From an uncultured Clostridia bacterium (lineage in GTDB: Bacteria; Bacillota; Clostridia; Oscillospirales; Oscillospiraceae): DNA of 28,327 bases. The notes below the pieces were generated by a model. That model worked only from the letters and a program-made list of their open reading frames with translations, searched no databases and was not told the DNA's origin. This document shows positions 10,012 through 16,072 of this stretch, one piece after another. The stretch's first letter is position 1. The number at the start of each line of letters is the position of its first letter. The stretch spans positions 1 to 28,327 of the forward strand of contig CALCRH010000074.1 of NCBI GenBank assembly GCA_937894515.1. The letters are read 5' to 3'. The position numbers and the translations under genes were made by a program.

Positions 10012-11202
10012 ATGGTCAACCAACAGTTCTATCAGATGGGCAATGCCCCTTCCGTGATCCGTCAGCTTTTCGCCTACGGTCTGCAGCAGGCCGCCAAGGT
10101 GGGCAAGGAAAACGTATTTGACTACTCCATCGGCAATCCCAGCATTCCCGCCCCCAAAAAGGTCGGCGACACCGTCAAAAAGCTGATTGATGAAATGGAC
10201 TCCATCCAGCTCCACGGCTACTCCATGGCCGCCGGTTTCGATACCGCCCGCGCCGCCGTTGCCGCTGACCTTTCCAAGCGTTTCGGTCTGGACGTCAAGG
10301 GCAGCGAACTGTTCTTCACCTGCGGTGCTGCTCCCGCTCTGATCTCCGTCATCAAGGCGCTGACCGTCAGTCCCGACACCGAGATCCTTGCCATCGCCCC
10401 CTTCTTCCCCGAGTATCGTCCCTTTGTCACCTCCAACGGCGCCAAGCTGGTGATCGTTCCCGCGGATACCGAGGCTTTCCAGATCAAGCTGGACGCCGTA
10501 GAAAAGTGCATCTCCGCCAACACCCAGGCCGTCATCGTCAACTCCCCCAACAACCCCTCCGGTGTTGTCTACACCGAGGAAACTCTGAAGGGTCTGGCCG
10601 CTTTGCTGGAACGCAAGAGCGCTGAATACGGTCACCCCATCTATATCATCGCCGATGAGCCCTACCGTGAATTGGTCTACGGCGGTGTGAAGGTTCCCTT
10701 CATTCCCACCATCTATAAGAACACCGTGGTCTGCTACTCCTGGTCCAAGTCCCTGAGCCTGCCCGGTGAGCGTATCGGCTACGTTTATGTTCCCTCCTTC
10801 GCTGCTGACAGTGCCGACCTGTATTTCGCCGTTGCCGGTGCCGCCCGTTCCATGGGCCACGTCTGCTCCCCCACGCTGATCCAGAAGGTCATCGAGTACT
10901 GCGTCACCGAGGCTCCCGATCTGGTGGCTTACGATGAAAACCGCAATCTGCTGTATAACAGCCTCATCGAGATGGGTTATTCCTGCGCCAAGCCAGACGG
11001 TGCATTCTACCTGTTTGTCAAGGCTCCCGGCGGCGACGCCAATGCTTTCTCCGAAAAGGCCAAGCTGGAGCACAATCTGCTGGTCGTTCCCGCTGACGGC
11101 TTCGGCTGCCCCGGCTACTTCCGCCTGAGCTACTGCGTTGCCAACGACATGATCAAGCGCAGTCTGCCCCACTTCAAGGCTCTGATCGAAGAGTACAAGT
11201 AA
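10012..11202 (+). CDS. pyridoxal phosphate-dependent aminotransferase (class I/II)
   Basis: The 396-residue fold-type I aminotransferase has the expected motifs: NSPNNPSG (177-184), the PLP-contacting IIADEPYREL (D215, Y218), and the Schiff-base lysine in SWSKSLSLPGERIGY (K246), with R254 in the phosphate region. The C-terminal GYFRLSYC holds the substrate carboxylate arginine. It would swap an amino group between an amino acid and a 2-oxo acid in the cytosol; the substrate cannot be assigned. The ATG at 10012 follows GAGGAGG. It lies 35 bases after the Ptb-like gene without an obvious promoter between, so the two are probably cotranscribed, ending at the hairpin at 11221. Confidence 0.92.
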   Translation: MVNQQFYQMGNAPSVIRQLFAYGLQQAAKVGKENVFDYSIGNPSIPAPKKVGDTVKKLIDEMDSIQLHGYSMAAGFDTARAAVAADLSKRFGLDVKGSELFFTCGAAPALISVIKALTVSPDTEILAIAPFFPEYRPFVTSNGAKLVIVPADTEAFQIKLDAVEKCISANTQAVIVNSPNNPSGVVYTEETLKGLAALLERKSAEYGHPIYIIADEPYRELVYGGVKVPFIPTIYKNTVVCYSWSKSLSLPGERIGYVYVPSFAADSADLYFAVAGAARSMGHVCSPTLIQKVIEYCVTEAPDLVAYDENRNLLYNSLIEMGYSCAKPDGAFYLFVKAPGGDANAFSEKAKLEHNLLVVPADGFGCPGYFRLSYCVANDMIKRSLPHFKALIEEYK

Positions 11203-11220
11203 TTTCACTTCTCAACGCAG

Positions 11221-11250
11221 AGAGCCGTATCCCCTTGGATACGGCTCTTT
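11221..11250 (+). terminator. terminator after the aminotransferase gene (copy 1 of a duplicated hairpin)
   Basis: A perfect 12-bp stem (11221-11232 with 11237-11248, loop CCTT) is followed by only a short T tract, TTT then C. The same 32 bases recur at 11454-11485, where the T tract is longer. Its right arm also forms the start of a second, longer hairpin (11244-11296), so the two folds are mutually exclusive. Confidence 0.7.
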
Positions 11251-11455
11251 CAGCTTGTCAAAAAAGCCAGAGGCTTTTTTGACAAGCTGAAAGAGCACAG
11301 CATTTTGCATTCTGCAAAATGCGAAAAACGGCTGATTTCAGCCGTTTTTTGTGCTACTATTTCATTCGAGGCGGGCTTTTGCCCCCTCGAGCTCCCCCGC
11401 TACTCTATCATTCGTAAGCTTTCGCTTTTTGCTTCAAGTTTTTTGACAGTCTGAG

Positions 11456-11488
11456 AGAGCCGTATCCCCTTGGATACGGCTCTTTTTT
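11456..11488 (+). terminator. second copy of the duplicated terminator hairpin
   Basis: This 12-bp stem (11456-11467 with 11472-11483, loop CCTT) is identical to the hairpin at 11221 and is followed by six T. It is the better intrinsic terminator of the two. It sits just upstream of the asnA promoter and would insulate asnA from upstream transcription. Confidence 0.8.
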
Positions 11489-11500
11489 CATAAATTTCCC

Positions 11501-11529
11501 TTGCAATCTTCCTGCTAAACTCCTATAAT
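11501..11529 (+). promoter_or_regulatory. sigma-A-type promoter for asnA
   Basis: TTGCAA (11501-11506) and TATAAT (11524-11529) are separated by 17 bases. The transcript would begin near 11536, about 25 bases before the asnA ATG, which excludes a T-box leader. Confidence 0.75.
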
Positions 11530-11560
11530 TGCGTTATATTCCAATCAACGAGGTGTTACC

Positions 11561-12571
11561 ATGAGCAAGCTTACCATTCCCGCCGGTTACAAAACGCCGC
11601 TGAACGTCTATGAAATGCAGCGCGCCATTGAATTCATCAAGAGCAACTTTCAGGTCAATCTGGGGCAGGCGCTGAATCTGCGCCGTGTCTCCGCTCCCCT
11701 GTTCGTTGATGAGAACTCCGGTTTGAATGATAACCTGAACGGCGTAGAGCGCCCGGTCATGTTCGATATTCCCGACGTGGCCAGCAATGGGCAAGTGGTA
11801 CACTCTTTGGCAAAATGGAAGCGTCTGGCCCTCAAGCGCTATGAGTTCAAGCCCGGCAAGGGCCTTTTCACCGATATGAACGCTATCCGCCGTGATGAAG
11901 AGGTGGACAACACCCACTCCATCTATGTGGATCAGTGGGACTGGGAAAAGGTCATTGAACAGGATGAGCGCAACGAATACTACCTGCGCCAGACGGTGCG
12001 CGCCATCGTTGCCGCCATCTGCGAGACCAATGATGCCCTGCAAATCGCCTTCCCCAGTCTCCATACTGTGCTGGATCGTGAGGTCTATTTTATTACCGCT
12101 CAGGAGTTGGAGGACCGCTGGCCCGATCTGACCCCCAAGCAGCGTGAGGATGCCATCTGCAAGGAACATCACACCGTTTTCCTCATGCAGATCGGCGGCG
12201 CCTTGAAGCGCTCCGGTAAACCCCACGACGGCCGTGCTCCCGACTATGATGATTGGACACTCAACGGCGACATTCTGTTCTGGAATGAAGTGCTTCAGCG
12301 CAGTTTGGAAATCTCCTCTATGGGGATCCGCGTAGATGAGGCCGCTATGGATCATCAGCTCAATGTCCGCAACTGTAATGATCGGCGGGAGCTGCCTTTC
12401 CATAAAATGCTCTTAAACAGCGAGTTGCCCCAGACCATCGGCGGCGGCATCGGCCAGAGCCGGCTGTGTATGCTGATGATCGGTACCTGCCATATCGGCG
12501 AGGTGCAGGCCAGCCTTTGGGATGCCGATACCGTCCGAGCCTGTGAAAAAAACGGTATTATGCTTCTCTAA
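11561..12571 (+). CDS. asnA: aspartate-ammonia ligase (AsnA-type asparagine synthetase)
   Basis: The enzyme makes asparagine from aspartate, ammonia and ATP. The fold is related to class II aminoacyl-tRNA synthetases. The 336-residue length is typical. Family features are NLRRVSAPLFV near the start, the GKGLFTDMNAIRRDEE segment (about 104-119), YVDQWDWEKVI, and the C-terminal GGGIGQSRLCMLM (motif 3-like), which supplies an ATP-binding arginine. The ATG at 11561 follows GAGGTG. It is a single gene with its own promoter and a terminator directly after the stop. It uses free ammonia, like the GSIII encoded earlier, which suits an ammonia-rich gut habitat (inference). Confidence 0.96.
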   Translation: MSKLTIPAGYKTPLNVYEMQRAIEFIKSNFQVNLGQALNLRRVSAPLFVDENSGLNDNLNGVERPVMFDIPDVASNGQVVHSLAKWKRLALKRYEFKPGKGLFTDMNAIRRDEEVDNTHSIYVDQWDWEKVIEQDERNEYYLRQTVRAIVAAICETNDALQIAFPSLHTVLDREVYFITAQELEDRWPDLTPKQREDAICKEHHTVFLMQIGGALKRSGKPHDGRAPDYDDWTLNGDILFWNEVLQRSLEISSMGIRVDEAAMDHQLNVRNCNDRRELPFHKMLLNSELPQTIGGGIGQSRLCMLMIGTCHIGEVQASLWDADTVRACEKNGIMLL

Positions 12572-12575
12572 TCAA

Positions 12576-12603
12576 AAAAACACCGCCAAGTGGCGGTGTT
12601 TTT
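12576..12603. terminator. bidirectional terminator between asnA and the DivIVA-like gene
   Basis: A 12-bp stem (12576-12587 with 12592-12603, loop AAGT) has an A-tract on the left and a T-tract on the right. It can therefore serve both convergent genes. Confidence 0.85.
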
Positions 12604-12605
12604 GA

Positions 12606-13178
12606 TTACTCTAAACCATTTTCAAGCTGCTGCAGGCTTTCCATCATCCGGTCAAATCCGGCGCCGTCGTTTGTCTCCATCATCTCCGTTGCCTGATGCA
12701 GCTTTTGCAGCATCTCACCGTTGATACAGGTATAACGACCTTTTTCCTCACAGCACCAGTCACGCTGGGCATGAATGATGTCCCGCATCTTCCGCATCAT
12801 CTCAGCTCGGAATTCCTCGGTACGGTGATGTGCCTGAATCTCGATTTCGGCAATATGGTCTTTGAGATTCTCATACTCCCGGGCAGGAACGCGCAGGGTT
12901 TCATTTTCTTCCCGCAAAGCATCCGCTTCTACGCGAAGCTGTGCAAGCTGCTGTTCCAATTCTTCCATGCGTGCTACGGACGCCTCCTGCTGCTGCGCTT
13001 TGGGAAGGAATTCACCTCGTTCACTCTCCATACGCTCCACAGCTTCTTTCAGCAGATCATTATCATGCTGCAACGCCTCAAGCGCTTCTCTGTGCTGTTT
13101 GGACTGCTTCTCAATAAAGTTCACAACATCCTGCTTATTAAAGCCGCCAAACATACAGGTTTTGAAGCTTTCACTCAT
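12606..13178 (-). CDS. DivIVA-like coiled-coil protein
   Basis: The 190-residue protein starts MSESFKTCMFGGFNKQDVVNFIEKQSKQH, which resembles the N-terminal membrane-binding segment of DivIVA/GpsB-type proteins. A long heptad-rich coiled coil follows (about residues 25-130: EALEALQHDNDLL, ERMEELEQQLAQLR, ALREENETLR). There is no membrane segment. DivIVA-like proteins mark curved membrane or division sites; here the role is unproven. The frame starts at 13196, but I chose the ATG at 13178 because GGGAGG sits between the two ATGs and serves the second. It has its own weak promoter and converges on asnA. Confidence 0.7.
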   Translation of the reverse strand: MSESFKTCMFGGFNKQDVVNFIEKQSKQHREALEALQHDNDLLKEAVERMESERGEFLPKAQQQEASVARMEELEQQLAQLRVEADALREENETLRVPAREYENLKDHIAEIEIQAHHRTEEFRAEMMRKMRDIIHAQRDWCCEEKGRYTCINGEMLQKLHQATEMMETNDGAGFDRMMESLQQLENGLE

Positions 13179-13213
13179 GTCGGTATCCTCCCGCATTTCT
13201 CATTCTTTTTTGT

Positions 13214-13242
13214 AGAATATCACAAATTTGGGGTAATAGCAA
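13214..13242 (-). promoter_or_regulatory. possible sigma-A promoter for the DivIVA-like gene
   Basis: On the minus strand, TTGCTA (13237-13242) and TATTCT (13214-13219) are spaced by 17 bases. Both boxes depart from consensus, so this is a weaker call than the others in the window. Confidence 0.5.
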
Positions 13243-13280
13243 GTGTATAGAAAAAATATCGCAAAACTCAAAAATTTCTC

Positions 13281-13309
13281 TTGCTTTTTGGAAAACCCTG
13301 TGCTATTAT
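13281..13309 (+). promoter_or_regulatory. sigma-A-type promoter for tRNA-Arg
   Basis: TTGCTT (13281-13286) and TATTAT (13304-13309) are separated by 17 bases. The start would fall near 13316, leaving about 16 bases to be removed by RNase P before the mature tRNA 5' end at 13332. Confidence 0.65.
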
Positions 13310-13331
13310 AAGTAAGCTGTCGATGAGACAT

Positions 13332-13408
13332 GCGCCGTTAGCTCAGCTGGATAGAGCGTCTGGCTACGGACCAGAAGGCCGGGGGTTCGAATCCCTCACG
13401 GCGTGCCA
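13332..13408 (+). tRNA. tRNA-Arg (anticodon ACG)
   Basis: The 77-base sequence folds as a complete tRNA. The acceptor stem is GCGCCGT (13332-13338) with ACGGCGT (13398-13404), including one G-U pair. The D arm is GCTC/GAGC. The anticodon stem TCTGG/CCAGA encloses the loop CTACGGA, whose central triplet is ACG. The variable loop has five bases. The T arm is GGGGG-TTCGAAT-CCCTC, followed by discriminator G and an encoded CCA. The A of the anticodon is expected to be deaminated to inosine, reading CGU, CGC and CGA. A strong terminator begins directly after the CCA. Confidence 0.97.
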
Positions 13409-13443
13409 AAAAGCCTGATACCCTTTTAGGTATCAGGCTTTTT
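13409..13443 (+). terminator. terminator of tRNA-Arg
   Basis: A 14-bp perfect stem (13409-13422 with 13429-13442) has a six-base loop and is flanked by A and T tracts. It starts at the base following the encoded CCA. Confidence 0.9.
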
Positions 13444-13452
13444 GCTATACAT

Positions 13453-13547
13453 GGGATTCGAAGTCGGCCTCCAAAAACGCAAGGGGAACCCGCAGCGTTT
13501 TTGGGAGCGACCATTGAGAATGGTCGCGTTCGGCCGTGGAGAATCCC
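13453..13547. repeat. foldback element downstream of tRNA-Arg
   Basis: This stretch folds into a branched structure. The outer stem pairs GGGATTC (13453-13459) with GAATCCC (13541-13547), then CGGCC (13465-13469) with GGCCG (13532-13536) after a small internal loop. Two inner hairpins follow: 10 bp (13471-13480 / 13495-13504) and 9 bp with a GAG loop (13507-13515 / 13519-13527). The left end, GGGATTCGAA, is the reverse complement of the tRNA T-arm TTCGAATCCC. No frame or transposase is present. It may be a miniature foldback repeat or a structured RNA. Confidence 0.65.
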
Positions 13548-13565
13548 TCACGGCGTGCCAAAAAG
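13541..13565 (+). repeat. second copy of the tRNA-Arg 3' end (25-base direct repeat)
   Basis: Bases 13541-13565 are identical to 13389-13413: the T-loop end, acceptor strand, discriminator, CCA and the following AAAAG. The copies are 152 bases apart. No 5' half of a tRNA precedes the second copy. It could be an att-site-type remnant or the rest of a duplicated tRNA-terminator unit. Confidence 0.85.
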
Positions 13566-13595
13566 ACCGATACCCCTTCGGGTGTCGGTTTTTTT
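13566..13595 (+). terminator. terminator after the duplicated tRNA 3' end
   Basis: A 10-bp stem with one G-T pair (13566-13575 with 13580-13589, loop CTTC) is followed by a seven-base T tract. Its position after the CCA copy mirrors the true tRNA terminator, although the stem sequence differs. Confidence 0.8.
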
Positions 13596-13632
13596 GTATG
13601 TGTGGATAATTAATATTTAGTAGATAGATATA

Positions 13633-13662
13633 AAAAGACCTCTCCGGTTGGAGAGGTCTTTT
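13633..13662 (-). terminator. terminator of the sortase gene
   Basis: A perfect 13-bp stem (13633-13645 with 13650-13662, four-base loop) begins 10 bases after the sortase stop on the minus strand and is followed by a T tract on that strand. Confidence 0.85.
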
Positions 13663-13672
13663 GGAGATACCG

Positions 13673-14524
13673 TTAGTCAATCGGAACCATCTCAGCCAGA
13701 ACCACATAGCGCGGATCGCTGTAACCGGACGTATAGTCACAGGTGGACAGCGTTATGATCCTGCCGGAGGGAATTCCGATTTTCGCACGGAATGTGGACT
13801 TTGCTGCCACCGCTGCGATGGTGTCAGCGTTGGGGACCAGCGCATAGATATCAGAGTCACCCTCTACCACACTGCCGGCAAAAATATCCAGACGATAATT
13901 CTGGGTCGGTGTATACAGATAGAAATAGGGGTGTGCATCATAATAGGACTGGTTCTTGTAGTTTTCCAATGCGGCAAACATCAGGCCGGACTTCATGTGA
14001 TGGCCATAAACGATACTGTTGCTGTTGCTGAAATTACTGCTGCAGCAATATTCCAGAAAGATCGTACCGTTGTTGTTGCTCTTGCCGTCATAGTCGTGCT
14101 TCAGATAGAAACTGTTATCCTGCCCCTGCACGATGGGATAATTGATCCCCGTGTTGGCGCCATAAATATAGCCCACGACATCCGGATATTTTGCACACAG
14201 GTTTTCAAAGTCAACTTGGATCTGCTCAGGCTGGGGCTCACCGGGTTTTGTGCTGATACCGGTTTCCACATCTTTGCTGCCACCCTCGCCGTTATACACC
14301 GGCGTAATAAACTCACTGGAAATGGCATCCTGCTGGCTTTCGCTCAGCCGCTGCTGATGCAGGTAGCTGACAATTTTTACGGAAGAAAAGACGAATATAG
14401 CCAGTAAAAGGGCCAGCAAGACATAAAGCAATTTGTTGTTTTTCTTCTTACTTGTTCTTTTCTGCGGTATATCAGGCGCTGCGTGTTTCGGTTCTACACG
14501 TGCGCCGCTTTCTTTATGAGTCAT
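13673..14524 (-). CDS. srtB: class B sortase
   Basis: The 283-residue membrane-anchored transpeptidase would cut a sorting signal on secreted proteins and join them to the cell wall or to pilin subunits. A lysine-rich cytosolic start is followed by one membrane helix (residues about 31-55), then an extracellular domain. The catalytic residues are visible: His in VYGHHMKSG (175/176), Cys in TLSTCDYTSG (C262), and Arg in SDPRYVVLAEM (R272). The TLSTC and long helix-containing spacing match class B. The ATG at 14524 follows AAGGAGG with a long 11-base spacing; an upstream in-frame ATG at 14590 overlaps the promoter. No LPXTG/NPQTN-type substrate is encoded nearby, so it is an orphan here. Confidence 0.92.
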   Translation of the reverse strand: MTHKESGARVEPKHAAPDIPQKRTSKKKNNKLLYVLLALLLAIFVFSSVKIVSYLHQQRLSESQQDAISSEFITPVYNGEGGSKDVETGISTKPGEPQPEQIQVDFENLCAKYPDVVGYIYGANTGINYPIVQGQDNSFYLKHDYDGKSNNNGTIFLEYCCSSNFSNSNSIVYGHHMKSGLMFAALENYKNQSYYDAHPYFYLYTPTQNYRLDIFAGSVVEGDSDIYALVPNADTIAAVAAKSTFRAKIGIPSGRIITLSTCDYTSGYSDPRYVVLAEMVPID

Positions 14525-14561
14525 TTTTCTGCATGCCTCCTTGTTTTGTTTATTGTAGCAG

Positions 14562-14590
14562 ATTATACCCAATAATGCAAGGGTACGCAA
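14562..14590 (-). promoter_or_regulatory. sigma-A-type promoter for the sortase gene
   Basis: On the minus strand, TTGCGT (14585-14590) and TATAAT (14562-14567) are spaced by 17 bases. The transcript would start near 14555, about 31 bases upstream of the ATG. Confidence 0.7.
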
Positions 14591-14662
14591 AAATTTTGCT
14601 TTACTAACCGGTTAATTTGCTGTAAACTTATTATGAACTTTTTAAATAAAGAGGGCGGTATT

Positions 14663-15703
14663 ATGATTTATTTTAACAGCGATTATCTGGAGGGTGCACA
14701 TCCCGCTATTATGCAGGCGTTGGAGCGTACCAATCTCTGCCAATCCGTGGGATACAGCGAAGATGAATACTGTGCTGCGGCACGGGAAAAGATCAAGGCT
14801 GCCTGCCAGGCCCCGGATGCTGATGTGCATTTCCTCGTAGGCGGTACCCAGACCAACACCACGGTCATTGCTTCCATTTTGCGTCCCTATCAGGGTGTAC
14901 TGACCGCCGTGTCCGGCCATATCAACTGCCATGAAACCGGTGCCATTGAGTCTACCGGCCACAAAGTACTGGCGCTTCCCACCAACAACGGCAAGATTAC
15001 CGCAAAGCAGGTTGACGACTATTTTGTCTGGCATCGCGATAACCCCGATTATGAGCACATGGTCATGCCCGGTATGGTCTATATCTCTTTCCCCACCGAG
15101 GGCGGTACCATCTACTCCAAGCAGGAACTGACTGATATCTACGCCGTATGCCAAAAACACGGCATGCCCCTGTACATTGACGGTGCGCGGTTGGGCTATG
15201 GTCTGATGGCCGATGCCTGCGACCTGACCCTGCCGGAGCTAGCACATCTTTGCGACATCTTCTATATCGGCGGCACCAAGGTCGGCGCTCTGTTCGGCGA
15301 AGCCGTTGTGGTGATGAATCCCGCGCTGAAGAAGCATTTCCGTTTCTTTATGAAGCAGCGCGGCGGTATGCTGGCCAAGGGTCGTCTGCTGGGGATCCAG
15401 TTTGATACGCTGTTCACCGATGATCTCTACTTCAAGATCGCACGGCACGCCATGGAGATGGCCTATCAGATCCGCGATATCTTTGTTTCCAACGGTTATT
15501 CTCTTTACTTTGACTCCCCCACCAATCAACAGTATCCTATCGTTACCGATGAGGAGCTGGCCATTATCAGCAAGGAATTTGGCTCGGAGTACTGGGATCG
15601 CATTGAGCCCAATCTGAATGCGGTGCGTTTCTGCGCAAGCTGGGCAACGACACAGGAAAACGTGGATGCTCTGCGTGAATTTATCACAAATCTGAAGAAG
15701 TAA
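14663..15703 (+). CDS. threonine aldolase-like PLP enzyme (beta-eliminating lyase family)
   Basis: The 346-residue fold-type I PLP protein resembles low-specificity L-threonine aldolase, which splits threonine or allo-threonine to glycine and acetaldehyde. Visible motifs are FNSDYLEGAHPAIMQAL, GGTQTNT (60-66), SGHINCHETGAIE (about 84-96), YIDGARLGYGL (Asp173, Arg176), and the PLP lysine in YIGGTKVGALFGE (K206). Related members can act on other beta-hydroxy amino acids, so the exact substrate is open. I chose the ATG at 14663 because GAGGG lies eight bases upstream and the family begins close to it; an ATG at 14633 is in frame but has no ribosome binding site. A clear promoter was not found. 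The gene is followed by a 16-bp hairpin. Confidence 0.88.
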   Translation: MIYFNSDYLEGAHPAIMQALERTNLCQSVGYSEDEYCAAAREKIKAACQAPDADVHFLVGGTQTNTTVIASILRPYQGVLTAVSGHINCHETGAIESTGHKVLALPTNNGKITAKQVDDYFVWHRDNPDYEHMVMPGMVYISFPTEGGTIYSKQELTDIYAVCQKHGMPLYIDGARLGYGLMADACDLTLPELAHLCDIFYIGGTKVGALFGEAVVVMNPALKKHFRFFMKQRGGMLAKGRLLGIQFDTLFTDDLYFKIARHAMEMAYQIRDIFVSNGYSLYFDSPTNQQYPIVTDEELAIISKEFGSEYWDRIEPNLNAVRFCASWATTQENVDALREFITNLKK

Positions 15704-15707
15704 ATGG

Positions 15708-15744
15708 AACGCCTTATCGGAGATTTCCTCTCCGATAAGGCGTT
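15708..15744. terminator. terminator between the threonine aldolase-like gene and the small unknown gene
   Basis: A perfect 16-bp stem (15708-15723 with 15729-15744) has a five-base loop. The plus-strand side is followed by a T-rich stretch; the minus-strand side has only a short T run, so termination is stronger for the plus strand. Confidence 0.75.
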
Positions 15745-15749
15745 TCTGT

Positions 15750-16046
15750 TTATTTGCTTGTTACTGACATTACCGAAATATGAAGATCCAATCCCTTCTG
15801 CTTGGCAAAGTTTGACAATTTTTCCCGGAGAATCTCGTTTTTCTTTTCTGCCAAAGATGCGATCAATTCTTCCATGCCGGTCTGCCCTTTTTTACTGACA
15901 AAGCGATGACCGATTTTTCCCAGCAAAGTACTATGCTTTTTGGCAATCCTGCCCAACTTTGTATCACTTTCCGCCAGCAGCGGCAAAATGAGATCCATCG
16001 CTTTATCATAGTCCATATTATCTATGGTCAGTTTGATCTCCAGCAC
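15750..16046 (-). CDS. small protein of unknown function downstream of pckA
   Basis: The 98-residue protein is soluble, lysine-rich and mostly helical by appearance, with no membrane segment, signal peptide or cysteine pairs. It ends with a short strand-like segment, LDLHISVMSVTS. I do not recognise a family. It starts with GTG (VLEIKLTIDNMDYDKAM), supported by a strong AGGAGG eight bases upstream, so it is a real gene despite its size. It follows pckA by 26 bases on the same strand with no promoter between, so it is probably made from the pckA transcript. A link to gluconeogenesis or PckA control is inferred from position only. Confidence 0.7.
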   Translation of the reverse strand: MLEIKLTIDNMDYDKAMDLILPLLAESDTKLGRIAKKHSTLLGKIGHRFVSKKGQTGMEELIASLAEKKNEILREKLSNFAKQKGLDLHISVMSVTSK

Positions 16047-16072
16047 CTTGCAGACCTCCTTTTCTTTGTATT

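Larger units (their letters stand above)
11219..11488. repeat. composite hairpin block between aminotransferase and asnA, flanked by a 32-base direct repeat
   Basis: The 358-base gap between genes holds no open frame I believe. A 32-base direct repeat occurs at 11219-11250 and 11454-11485. Between the copies lie: a perfect 25-bp inverted repeat with a three-base loop (11244-11268 / 11272-11296); a 10-bp hairpin (11300-11309 / 11313-11322); a terminator-like 11-bp hairpin with A and T tracts (11324-11334 / 11339-11349); and a bulged GC-rich hairpin (11367-11389). A 22-base piece at 11275-11296 recurs at 11439-11460 with three mismatches. The arrangement suggests a small non-coding repeat inserted within a terminator, or local duplication. 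No transposase is present. Confidence 0.75.

Noticed and set aside
9973..11208. 411-codon minus-strand frame opposite the aminotransferase
   Set aside because: Glycine/valine/aspartate-rich low-complexity translation typical of an antisense frame; the plus strand carries all PLP motifs and a good ribosome binding site.
13389..13565. Active integrative element at tRNA-Arg
   Set aside because: The two copies of the tRNA end are only 152 bases apart and no integrase lies between or near them, so at most this is a remnant.
13426..13740. 104-codon minus-strand frame across the tRNA downstream region
   Set aside because: It runs through three hairpins and the end of the sortase gene, with no ribosome binding site; not a credible gene.
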